Source of the DNA: Flavobacterium ammoniigenes | Lineage (GTDB): Bacteria; Bacteroidota; Bacteroidia; Flavobacteriales; Flavobacteriaceae | Length of the DNA: 64,000 bases | Assembly (NCBI RefSeq): GCF_020886055.1 | Contig: NZ_AP025184.1 | Coordinates: 1,798,001 to 1,862,000 of the forward strand | Direction of reading: 5' to 3' | In this document: positions 26,883 to 34,953 of the stretch, piece by piece | Layout: each line of letters starts with the position of its first letter | Numbering within the stretch: position 1 is the first letter of the stretch | The notes under the pieces: model-generated | Told to the model about the DNA's origin: nothing | Database searches by the model: none | What the model saw: the letters and a program-made list of their open reading frames with translations, nothing else | Made by a program: the position numbers and the translations under genes

Positions 26883-27950
26883 ATGCAGACGATTCAAGCT
26901 AACAATTATCCCGTTCATTTCAATGAAAAAGGCTATGAAGCCTTAAATTCTCATTTGAAAACTACCAAGTATTCCAATGTATTTATTATCACAGATAGTA
27001 ATACCAACGAGTATTGTTTGCATAAATTTTTACCTTACCTAGAAACCGATCTTACCATTGAGATTATCGAATTTGAAGCAGGTGAGATCAACAAAAATAT
27101 AGATACCTGCATCGAAGTTTGGAAAGTATTAACCGATTTAGGAGCCGATAGAAAAAGTTTAGTTATTAATTTAGGTGGCGGCGTGGTGACTGATCTAGGG
27201 GGTTTTGTTGCTTCTACTTTTAAACGAGGAGTTGATTTTATCAATATTCCAACTACGCTTCTTTCTATGGTAGATGCTTCTGTAGGAGGAAAAACTGGAG
27301 TTGATTTAGGAAATCTAAAAAACCAAATTGGTGTGATTAACGTTCCCACAATGGTTTTGATCGATACTCAATATCTTGAAACTGTTCCTCAAAATGAATT
27401 GCGCTCCGGCTTAGCTGAAATGCTGAAACACGGATTGATATTTGACAAAAACTATTGGGAACAATTTTTAGACATTAGTACTATTGATTTTTCTGATTTA
27501 GACCTTTTAATTCATCGTTCAGTTGTGATCAAAAACGAGATTGTAATGCAGGATCCAACCGAGAAAAATATTCGAAAAGCCTTAAATTTCGGACATACAT
27601 TAGGTCACGCCATAGAAAGTTATTTTTTAGAAAACGAAAATAAAACCACCCTGCTTCATGGTGAAGCCATTGCTATAGGAATGATCTTAGAAAGTTTTAT
27701 TTCTTGGCAAAAAAAATTGATTTCTGAAATTGAATACCGTCAGATTAAATTAGCCATCAATGCTATTTACGATGCTGTACAAATAGATAAAAATGACCTT
27801 CAACCCATAATGGATTTATTAATCCATGACAAGAAAAATGAATTTGGGACTATTCAGTTTGCTTTAATTGATGGAATTGGGTCCATTAAAATTAATCAAT
27901 TAGTTGAAAATGAATTGATTCTTAGTGCTTTTGAGGACTATAAATCTTAA
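26883..27950 (+). CDS. aroB: 3-dehydroquinate synthase
   Basis: Second shikimate-pathway step, converting DAHP to dehydroquinate with NAD and a divalent metal. Motifs: N-L-G-G-G-V-V-T-D-L-G-G-F-V-A, the conserved P-T-T-L-L-S-M-V-D-A-S-V-G-G-K-T-G-V, and metal ligands in S-G-L-A-E-M-L-K-H-G, F-G-H-T-L-G-H-A-I-E and L-H-G-E-A-I-A-I-G-M. At 355 residues it is full length and single-domain. Divergent from proline dehydrogenase over a 92-base gap. Confidence 0.96.
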   Translation: MQTIQANNYPVHFNEKGYEALNSHLKTTKYSNVFIITDSNTNEYCLHKFLPYLETDLTIEIIEFEAGEINKNIDTCIEVWKVLTDLGADRKSLVINLGGGVVTDLGGFVASTFKRGVDFINIPTTLLSMVDASVGGKTGVDLGNLKNQIGVINVPTMVLIDTQYLETVPQNELRSGLAEMLKHGLIFDKNYWEQFLDISTIDFSDLDLLIHRSVVIKNEIVMQDPTEKNIRKALNFGHTLGHAIESYFLENENKTTLLHGEAIAIGMILESFISWQKKLISEIEYRQIKLAINAIYDAVQIDKNDLQPIMDLLIHDKKNEFGTIQFALIDGIGSIKINQLVENELILSAFEDYKS

Positions 27951-27971
27951 ACATTAATTTACTTAAAAGGA

Positions 27972-28003
27972 TTGCATTTCGTATGTATATTTTTTTACAT
28001 TTG
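27972..28003 (+). promoter_or_regulatory. Promoter upstream of the 59-residue gene and speA
   Basis: TTG (27972-27974), 21-base spacer, TACATTTG (27996-28003), both boxes exact. By the geometry seen at the SRP RNA gene, transcription would begin at about 28008, right at the ATG of the small gene. Confidence 0.7.
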
Positions 28004-28008
28004 CCTCA

Positions 28009-28188
28009 ATGAAAAAGAATCAAAATACAATGTACTTTAAACTGAATAACTGTTCAGCTGACCGCACTTTAGTAAGAATGTGGAAACGCTTAATTGGTAT
28101 TAAAGGAAGTTTTATTTTTGACATTTTCCAATACTTAAAAGCCGATAACGAAAAGCTCCAAATTGTGTACGCTAATATTCGAGTTTGA
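28009..28188 (+). CDS. Small protein of unknown function (59 residues) upstream of speA
   Basis: Open frame from ATG 28009 to TGA 28186-28188, encoding a basic protein with W-K-R-L-I-G-I-K-G-S-F-I-F-D-I-F-Q-Y-L-K and ending in Y-A-N-I-R-V. No signal peptide or known domain seen. The promoter predicts a start at about 28008, so translation would be leaderless from 28009 or begin at Met8 (28030, 52 residues) with a 22-base leader. It fills most of the 293-base gap between aroB and speA and is in the same direction as speA. It could be an independent small protein or a leader ORF; it is not enriched in Arg codons, which argues against simple arginine attenuation. Confidence 0.6.
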   Translation: MKKNQNTMYFKLNNCSADRTLVRMWKRLIGIKGSFIFDIFQYLKADNEKLQIVYANIRV

Positions 28189-28243
28189 ATTTTAGTTTAA
28201 TTATTTTTTAAACCATTATTTAATCTAAAATTAGAACAACTCA

Positions 28244-29641
28244 ATGAACACAAAATATTTCGACTTAATCAACCAAACGTATTACTTTCCTCAAGAAGAA
28301 TTTACTTTAAACAAAGACCATCTTCAGTTTCACAATATTGATTTGATGAAATTAGTGGAACAATACGGAACTCCACTAAAATTTACCTACTTACCTCAAA
28401 TTTCCAATAACATTAACAAAGCCAAATCTTGGTTTCGTAAGTCTATGGAAAAAAACAAATATGAGGCAAAATATTACTATTGTTATTGTACTAAAAGTTC
28501 TCATTTTGAATATATTATGAATGAGGCATTCAAAAATAACATTCACATTGAAACCTCTTCTGCGTTTGACATTAACATTGTGGAGAACCTTTTGGAAAAC
28601 GGAAAAATTAACAAAAGCACCTATGTGATTTGTAACGGTTTTAAAAGAGATGAATACGTTTCTAATATTGCTCGTTTAGTAAATACAGGTCACAAGAATA
28701 CCATTCCAATCATTGACAACTTTGAAGAATTAGATTTACTTCAAGCGCAAATCAAAGGGAAATTCAAAATTGGAATTCGTATTGCTGCTGAGGAAGAACC
28801 TAAATTTGAGTTTTACACTTCTCGTTTAGGAATTGGATACAAAAATATAGTTCCATTCTACAAAAAAGAGATCAAAGAAAATAAAAAATTGGAACTGAAA
28901 ATGTTGCACTTTTTTATCAATACGGGTATCAATGATAATGCCTACTATTGGAATGAATTAGTGAAATGTATCAAAGTGTATGTTGCCTTGAAAAAGGAAT
29001 GTCCTACGCTTGACGGATTGAATATTGGTGGTGGTTTTCCTATCAAAAATTCATTGACTTTTGAATACGATTACCAATACATGATTGACGAAATTATCAA
29101 TCAAATCAAAATTGCTTGCGACGAGGCTGAAGTAGCTGTACCCAATATCTTCACTGAATTTGGTTCTTTCACAGTAGGTGAAAGCGGTGGAGCAATTTAT
29201 CAAATTTTGTATCAAAAACAACAAAATGACAGAGAGAAATGGAACATGATTGATTCCTCTTTCATTACTACTCTACCCGATACTTGGGCCATCAACAAGC
29301 GTTTTATTATGCTAGCGGTTAACCGTTGGAATGATACGTATGAAAGAGTTTTATTAGGTGGTTTAACCTGCGATAGCGATGATTATTACAATTCTGAGCA
29401 AAACATGAACGCCATCTATTTACCAAAATACAATAAAGAAAAACCATTGTATATCGGTTTCTTCAATACAGGTGCTTACCAAGAAACGATTGGAGGTTAC
29501 GGTGGCCTACATCACTGTTTAATTCCGCAACCCAAACACATCTTGATTGATCGTGATGAAAATGGAATTTTGGCTACCGAAGTGTATTCAGAGCAACAAA
29601 CTTCAGACGATGTATTAAAAATATTAGGTTATAAAAAATAA
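28244..29641 (+). CDS. speA: Biosynthetic arginine decarboxylase (alanine-racemase fold)
   Basis: PLP enzyme that makes agmatine from arginine for polyamine synthesis. The PLP lysine is probably K84 in C-Y-C-T-K-S-S-H-F-E. Other family signs are G-I-R-I-A-A-E-E-E, H-F-F-I-N-T-G-I-N, the phosphate loop N-I-G-G-G-F-P-I, F-T-E-F-G-S-F-T-V-G, the catalytic-Cys region L-T-C-D-S-D-D and C-terminal Y-Q-E-T-I-G-G-Y-G-G. At 465 residues it is the short Bacteroidetes form; E. coli SpeA is 658. It is followed 85 bases later by a deoxyhypusine-synthase-like gene, which supports a polyamine role. No agmatinase gene lies between them. Confidence 0.88.
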   Translation: MNTKYFDLINQTYYFPQEEFTLNKDHLQFHNIDLMKLVEQYGTPLKFTYLPQISNNINKAKSWFRKSMEKNKYEAKYYYCYCTKSSHFEYIMNEAFKNNIHIETSSAFDINIVENLLENGKINKSTYVICNGFKRDEYVSNIARLVNTGHKNTIPIIDNFEELDLLQAQIKGKFKIGIRIAAEEEPKFEFYTSRLGIGYKNIVPFYKKEIKENKKLELKMLHFFINTGINDNAYYWNELVKCIKVYVALKKECPTLDGLNIGGGFPIKNSLTFEYDYQYMIDEIINQIKIACDEAEVAVPNIFTEFGSFTVGESGGAIYQILYQKQQNDREKWNMIDSSFITTLPDTWAINKRFIMLAVNRWNDTYERVLLGGLTCDSDDYYNSEQNMNAIYLPKYNKEKPLYIGFFNTGAYQETIGGYGGLHHCLIPQPKHILIDRDENGILATEVYSEQQTSDDVLKILGYKK

Positions 29642-29726
29642 TTAAATAATCCCAAATTAATCTTTCAAGGAATACAATTTAATTCTATTTTCGTAAATGT
29701 ATTTCCGATTAATAAAATAATAAACC

Positions 29727-30698
29727 ATGAGTAAAGGACCAATTAGTCAATTTATTGAAAAACATTATTTGCATTTCAATTCGGCATCTTTAGTGGATGC
29801 AGCAAAAGCTTATGAACAACAATTGGCCAATGGTGCCAAAATGATGGTAAGTATGGCAGGTGCTATGAGTACCGCTGAAATCGGAAAGATTTTTGCAGAA
29901 ATCATTCGTCAAGACAAAGTGCAAATTATTTCATGTACAGGAGCTAATCTTGAAGAAGATATCATGAACCTAGTAGCACACTCCCATTACGAAAGAGTGC
30001 CCAACTACCGTGATTTAACACCACAAGACGAATGGGATTTGTTGGAAAGAGGATTAAATCGTGTGACTGATACTTGTATTCCTGAGCACGAAGCGTTCCG
30101 TCGTTTACAAAAACACATTTATAAAATCTGGAAGGATGCAGACGATAAAGGAGAACGTTATTTTCCACATGAATTCATGTATAAAATGTTACTTTCTGGT
30201 GTTCTTGAAGAATACTATGAAATTGACTTAAAAGACAGCTGGATGTATGCCGCAGCAGAAAAAAACTTGCCTATTATTGTTCCAGGTTGGGAAGATAGCA
30301 CTATGGGTAATATTTTTGCTTCGTATGTAATCAAAGGCGATTTGAAAGCTTCGACTATGAAATCAGGTATTGAATACATGACTTACTTAGCTGATTGGTA
30401 TCCAAAAAACAGTGCCAACGGAATTGGATTTTTCCAAATTGGTGGAGGTATTGCAGGAGATTTTCCAATTTGTGTAGTGCCAATGTTGTACCAAGATATG
30501 GAAATGCATGACATTCCATTTTGGAGTTATTTTTGCCAAATTTCAGATTCTACAACGAGTTATGGTTCCTACTCTGGTGCTGTACCAAACGAGAAAATTA
30601 CTTGGGGTAAATTAGATATAAAAACCCCAAAATTTATAATTGAATCCGATGCTACCATTGTAGCTCCATTAATTTTTGCTTATTTATTAGACTTATAG
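29727..30698 (+). CDS. Deoxyhypusine-synthase-family protein, possible homospermidine-forming enzyme
   Basis: 323 residues along the DHS fold: N-terminal G-A-K-M-M-V-S-M-A-G-A-M-S-T-A, S-C-T-G-A-N-L-E-E-D, I-I-V-P-G-W-E-D-S-T-M-G-N, and C-terminal S-G-A-V-P-N-E-K-I-T-W-G-K, where K295 matches the lysine that carries the aminobutyl group in eukaryotic DHS. The H-H that follows the G-G-G motif in human DHS reads D-F here (G-G-G-I-A-G-D-F), so a catalytic His seems changed (alignment from memory). Bacteria lack eIF5A, so the substrate must differ. Adjacency to speA suggests aminobutyl or agmatine chemistry leading to a homospermidine-type polyamine; this is inference. Confidence 0.85.
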   Translation: MSKGPISQFIEKHYLHFNSASLVDAAKAYEQQLANGAKMMVSMAGAMSTAEIGKIFAEIIRQDKVQIISCTGANLEEDIMNLVAHSHYERVPNYRDLTPQDEWDLLERGLNRVTDTCIPEHEAFRRLQKHIYKIWKDADDKGERYFPHEFMYKMLLSGVLEEYYEIDLKDSWMYAAAEKNLPIIVPGWEDSTMGNIFASYVIKGDLKASTMKSGIEYMTYLADWYPKNSANGIGFFQIGGGIAGDFPICVVPMLYQDMEMHDIPFWSYFCQISDSTTSYGSYSGAVPNEKITWGKLDIKTPKFIIESDATIVAPLIFAYLLDL

Positions 30699-30710
30699 AA
30701 TAGACCCTGT

Positions 30711-31103
30711 ATGAAAAGAATAATTGTTGACTACGCTAAACTTACCAACGAAATTTTAAACTTATTAGTTGAAAAATTTCCTGATGGTTATGATGATTCA
30801 GACATTATCCGTTTTAAAAATGCAAAAAACGAATTAGTTGAGGCTGTTGAAGTGCGAACGGATGATACCATTTATTTAGTAAAAGTAAGTACCAAACTAT
30901 CAGATCGAATTGAAAACTACGATGAAGATGATGAAATTCTTAATGTAGCCGTAGAACCTATCAAAGAACTTGAACTAGACGAAGATGAAAGTGATGAAGA
31001 AGCCGAAGATGATAACTTAGACAAACCTGATAGCGATCCTGAAGATGGTGATGAAGATGACATCGAAGTTGATGATATTGCTGATGATGAAGATGAAGAC
31101 TAA
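30711..31103 (+). CDS. Small protein with long acidic C-terminal tail
   Basis: 130 residues in two parts. Residues 1-75 form a small mixed fold (R-I-I-V-D-Y-A-K-L-T-N-E-I-L-N-L-L-V-E-K-F-P). From about residue 78 the chain is almost all Asp/Glu, ending I-A-D-D-E-D-E-D. The gene starts 12 bases after the deoxyhypusine-synthase-like gene and is surely co-transcribed with it. The acidic tail suggests binding of a polycation such as polyamine or a basic protein, or a solubility tail; this is inference. I do not know a function. Confidence 0.75.
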   Translation: MKRIIVDYAKLTNEILNLLVEKFPDGYDDSDIIRFKNAKNELVEAVEVRTDDTIYLVKVSTKLSDRIENYDEDDEILNVAVEPIKELELDEDESDEEAEDDNLDKPDSDPEDGDEDDIEVDDIADDEDED

Positions 31104-31130
31104 GAGTAATTATTAATTCATATGAAACAT

Positions 31131-31164
31131 AAAAAAGGCTAACTATTTGCAGTTAGCCTTTTTT
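31131..31164. terminator. Bidirectional terminator
   Basis: Perfect 14-bp stem with GGCTAACT/AGTTAGCC core, 6-base loop, A and T runs, between the speA cluster and the convergent dinB-like gene. Confidence 0.9.
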
Positions 31165-31182
31165 AATATACCGATTTTAGTA

Positions 31183-31698
31183 CTATAAATAGCGTTCTTC
31201 AAACACTTTTTGATGGTACTTTTGATGACCAATTAAAATAAAGCCAATAGCTCGCACAGAAATTGAATGCTCAGATGCAATTCCTACTTGCAGAAGTTGT
31301 TCGTTAGAAAAGCTTTTAAAAAGTAACAAATTCGAATGACGAACAGCTGAAAATTCTGTTAACAAATCTTGAAGACCTCTTGTTTGAGCCACTGTATTAT
31401 TGGCAAAATCATTTTCGTCAAAACCAGGTAAAGGAGTTTGGTCATTTCTTGAAATTCGTAATGCTCGGTATGCAAAAATTCGTTCCGTATCAATAATGTG
31501 TTGGATAATTTCTTTAATCGTCCACTTTCCTTCAGCGTAACGATAATCAAACTTATCCATCGGAAGATTTTGCACAAATCGAATAAAATCATGCAAACTA
31601 ATCTCTAATTCCTCAAGTAAATTTACTTTTCCTGCTGCATTAATATAAGTAGCATTAAACACTGAATATTCATTATCGTGTAACTGACTTGTTTTCAT
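31183..31698 (-). CDS. DinB-family metal-binding four-helix protein
   Basis: 171 residues of the DinB/YfiT-like superfamily. The putative metal triad is H67 (I-I-Q-H-I-I-D-T-E-R), H158 and H162 (G-H-Q-K-Y-H-Q-K-V). The W-T-I-K-E-I-I-Q-H and P-L-P-G-F-D-E-N-D-F segments are characteristic. Members are often thiol-S-transferases or of unknown function. It lies 9 bases after ppc and is probably co-transcribed with it. Confidence 0.88.
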   Translation of the reverse strand: MKTSQLHDNEYSVFNATYINAAGKVNLLEELEISLHDFIRFVQNLPMDKFDYRYAEGKWTIKEIIQHIIDTERIFAYRALRISRNDQTPLPGFDENDFANNTVAQTRGLQDLLTEFSAVRHSNLLLFKSFSNEQLLQVGIASEHSISVRAIGFILIGHQKYHQKVFEERYL

Positions 31699-31707
31699 AC
31701 TAAGATT

Positions 31708-34293
31708 TTAAGCGGAGTTTCTACTTGCATTGGTGTTTCCAAAAAGTGAACGAGTTACAATTTTTTCATACACCTTAATCAGCTTCTCATCTGGATTTTT
31801 TTCTTTCAATAATTCATTGATTCGAGTCAATCCATATTGTTGTATTGTCAATAAAGGCAATACTATACGTTCTCTAATTGCAATCGAAGCTTTACCATCT
31901 GGATAGTTCTCCATGAGTTCTTGATGCCCTGCTATTTTTAACAATAATCTTTTGGTTTCTAAAAATTCATTGTAGATAATTTTCCAAAAATCACCATACT
32001 CTGGATCTTTACTCATATAAGCTGTCAATGGAAAAAATGATTTTGCCAACGACATCATACTGTTCTCTAATAAAGTTTTAAAGAACAAAGAATCGTCATA
32101 TAAATTTTGAACTTTATCCCATTGATTGGTATCTTCAAAATGTTTTAATGCAGTACCTACCCCAAAAAAACCCGGTACATTTTGTTTTAACTGACTCCAT
32201 GATCCAACAAATGGAATGGCACGTAAATCGGCAAAATCTAAAGTTTCTGATTTACTTCTTTTAGAAGGACGACTTCCAATGTTCGTTTTAGCATAATACT
32301 TCAACGTACTCATTTTTTCTAAGTACGGAATGAATTTTGGATGGTTTTTAAAATTTAAATATTTTTCATATCCTAATGATGCTAATTGATCCAAAATGGC
32401 TTTTTCATCTACTGTCAATTCATTTCTTCCTTTGGCAAAAACCTGATTTGTAACACCTGCACTCAATAAATTTTCCAAATTATAACGACAAGAATCTAAA
32501 GTCCCAAAATTAGAACTGATGGTTTGCCCTTGAACAGTAACTTGAATTTCATTGTTTTCAATCTTTGGCCCTAAAGACGCATAGAATTTGTGCGTTTTTC
32601 CACCACCTCTCGCTGGCGGACCACCTCTACCATCAAAGAAAATAGCTTTAATTCCATATTTTCTTGAAATTTCAGTAAGCGATTCTTTGGCTTTATAGAT
32701 ACTCCAATTGGCCATTAAATAGCCTCCATCTTTAGTTCCGTCAGAGAAACCTAACATGATCGTTTGTTTGTTGTTTCTTTCTTGCAAATGCTTAGCATAA
32801 GCCGGATTAGTATATAACTTCTCCATTATCTGATGCGCATTTTGTAAATCGTCAACTGATTCAAATAACGGAATAATATCAACTGTTGGTGCTGACCAAT
32901 TACATAATTTGAAAAGTGCAAATGTTTCCATTACGTTCAAAGCACTTTCATTGTTACTTATAATATAACGGTTAGAACCAAATTCACCATTATTCTGTTG
33001 AATTGTTTTAATGGATTGAATGGATCCTAAAGTAGAATTGGTCATTTCATTTTCAAATGAAGCTGGATCTAAATCACCCGATACATTTGACAAAATGTCG
33101 AATTTTTCTATTTCTGAAAGTTCAAAATAATTAGCAGGAAATACAGCTGAATCCGATTTTAAATAATGATTCACTACGTCTTTAAAAACGGCATCATGTA
33201 TTTTACTATTCTGGCGAATATCAAGCGTTGCAAAGTGAAATCCGAATAAATTGACTTTAATTAATAAGGCATCTAACTGATCTACATAAAGCGATTGATG
33301 TTGTTCAACGATGATCAATCGTATTTTTTTAAGTTGGGTTTTAAATTCATCCAGCGTTATAAAAATTTCTCCTTTGGAATAAAAAACTGAACGATATAAT
33401 TTTTGTTCTAATTCTGAAACTAAAGTATCAACTCCTGAAAATGTCAACTTACGTTTCAAATTTCTCATTTCAATATAGTAACATTTCAATATTGAAGTTC
33501 GCAAACGATCAGCTACCTTAAGAGTAATATCTGTAGTAACAAAAGGATTTCCATCTCGATCACCTCCAGGCCAAAAACCTAATTTAATTAGCGGATTATT
33601 GATTGAATTTCCATTAAACAAGTTTTTTTCTAGATAATGAACCATTTCTCCCGCGGTTTCGTAAAAAACATTTTCGAGATACCAAATTAAGCTTACTGCT
33701 TCATCGTACGGATTGGGTTTCTCATTTTGAATAAAAGGTGTTTTACCCAATTGCGCTAACAACTGTTTAATTCCTAATAAATTATTTTTGCGAATCGCAT
33801 CGGTTAAATCGTTAATAATTCCCAACACTGCACCCGGATAAAATTGGGTTGGATGTGCTGTTAATACCGTTCTAACATTAAAGTTTTCTAAAAATTCCGT
33901 TAATTCGGCTTGATTGTTATTGTTGTCTGCTTTTTCTTTTATATCACGTAATGAACCTCTACCTTCCATATTATTAACCTCCGGAAAAGCAGCATCCTCA
34001 ATCGCATCAAAAAGCACAATTTGACGTTCAATATATTGAATAAATCGGAACATTAAATCTATCTTATCCGATTCAGAATCTGTAGGTAAATATTTCTTGG
34101 TAAAAAAATCTACAATCTCTACTGGAGTTTCTAGTTTTTTAAATCCCGTATCACAAACATCTGTAAATAAAGGAAGTAGAACTCCCGTGTTATCGATAGA
34201 ATCAAAAGGCAAAGTAATAAATACACTATTATAAATATGGTATTTAGAGAGTACATCTTGATTAAAACGTTCTAATTTAGGAAGCGTATACAT
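31708..34293 (-). CDS. ppc: Phosphoenolpyruvate carboxylase
   Basis: Anaplerotic carboxylation of PEP to oxaloacetate. Catalytic motifs: V-L-T-A-H-P-T-Q (His about 147), G-F-W-P-G-G-D-R-D-G-N-P-F-V, the lysine-containing G-F-S-D-G-T-K-D-G-G-Y and the mobile-loop G-R-G-G-P-P-A-R-G-G-G. The C-terminus ends S-R-N-S-A, near the family's R-N-T-G. At 861 residues it is full length (E. coli 883). In a proteorhodopsin-bearing flavobacterium, PEPC is of interest for light-assisted anaplerotic CO2 fixation, but no regulatory link is seen here. Confidence 0.94.
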   Translation of the reverse strand: MYTLPKLERFNQDVLSKYHIYNSVFITLPFDSIDNTGVLLPLFTDVCDTGFKKLETPVEIVDFFTKKYLPTDSESDKIDLMFRFIQYIERQIVLFDAIEDAAFPEVNNMEGRGSLRDIKEKADNNNNQAELTEFLENFNVRTVLTAHPTQFYPGAVLGIINDLTDAIRKNNLLGIKQLLAQLGKTPFIQNEKPNPYDEAVSLIWYLENVFYETAGEMVHYLEKNLFNGNSINNPLIKLGFWPGGDRDGNPFVTTDITLKVADRLRTSILKCYYIEMRNLKRKLTFSGVDTLVSELEQKLYRSVFYSKGEIFITLDEFKTQLKKIRLIIVEQHQSLYVDQLDALLIKVNLFGFHFATLDIRQNSKIHDAVFKDVVNHYLKSDSAVFPANYFELSEIEKFDILSNVSGDLDPASFENEMTNSTLGSIQSIKTIQQNNGEFGSNRYIISNNESALNVMETFALFKLCNWSAPTVDIIPLFESVDDLQNAHQIMEKLYTNPAYAKHLQERNNKQTIMLGFSDGTKDGGYLMANWSIYKAKESLTEISRKYGIKAIFFDGRGGPPARGGGKTHKFYASLGPKIENNEIQVTVQGQTISSNFGTLDSCRYNLENLLSAGVTNQVFAKGRNELTVDEKAILDQLASLGYEKYLNFKNHPKFIPYLEKMSTLKYYAKTNIGSRPSKRSKSETLDFADLRAIPFVGSWSQLKQNVPGFFGVGTALKHFEDTNQWDKVQNLYDDSLFFKTLLENSMMSLAKSFFPLTAYMSKDPEYGDFWKIIYNEFLETKRLLLKIAGHQELMENYPDGKASIAIRERIVLPLLTIQQYGLTRINELLKEKNPDEKLIKVYEKIVTRSLFGNTNASRNSA

Positions 34294-34340
34294 AAATTAT
34301 TAAGGTAAAGTTAGTTGTTGTTGTTATAGAAATTAGCATA

Positions 34341-34368
34341 AAAAAACCCCAAGAAAATACTTGAGGTT
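34341..34368 (-). terminator. Terminator after the lrp-type gene
   Basis: Minus-strand stem AACCTCAAG/CTTGGGGTT (one U-G pair) with 6-base loop, followed by a run of seven T. It separates the regulator from ppc. Confidence 0.7.
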
Positions 34369-34393
34369 ATATACTTATATATAGCGTCAAGTA

Positions 34394-34873
34394 TTACATA
34401 TTTTTAAAAATCGTATGCATCAAGCGCTTCTTATCATTAATACTTTCTTCCAATGAAATCATAGTTTCTGTTCTGTAAACACCATCTATATCGTCAATCA
34501 TAAAGATTACATCTTTAGCGTGCTTGGTATCTTTTGCTCTAATTTTACAGAAAATATTAAATTTACCTGTAGTTACAGAAGCTACTGTTACAAAAGGAAT
34601 TTCATTAATTCGTTCCAAAACAAACTTAGTTTGAGAAGTATTATTTAGAAAAACTCCCACATAAGCTATAAATGAATATCCCAATTTATCATAATCAAGA
34701 ACAAGAGAAGATCCCATTATAATTCCTGCATCCTCCATTTTCTTAACTCTAACATGAACCGTTCCTGCAGAAATTAATAATTTTTTTGCAATATCCGTAA
34801 ATGGAACTCTAGTATTGTCAATCAACATATCTAAAATTTGGTGATCTACTTCATCTAAACGAAACTTACTCAT
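34394..34873 (-). CDS. Lrp/AsnC-family transcriptional regulator
   Basis: 159 residues: N-terminal winged helix-turn-helix (V-D-H-Q-I-L-D-M-L-I-D-N-T-R-V-P-F-T-D-I-A and I-S-A-G-T-V-H-V-R-V-K-K-M, about residues 7-50) and a C-terminal RAM effector domain with beta-strand V-A-S-V-T-T-G-K-F-N-I-F. Such proteins usually sense amino acids. The target is not visible; the branched-chain operon in this window is a natural candidate but there is no direct evidence. Monocistronic, own terminator. Confidence 0.92.
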   Translation of the reverse strand: MSKFRLDEVDHQILDMLIDNTRVPFTDIAKKLLISAGTVHVRVKKMEDAGIIMGSSLVLDYDKLGYSFIAYVGVFLNNTSQTKFVLERINEIPFVTVASVTTGKFNIFCKIRAKDTKHAKDVIFMIDDIDGVYRTETMISLEESINDKKRLMHTIFKNM

Positions 34874-34953
34874 AATTTTCTCAATTAATATTATTAATTA
34901 GCTAAAAACAAAGTTTAAAATTATACATTAAATTCAAATAAAAGATAATAAAA

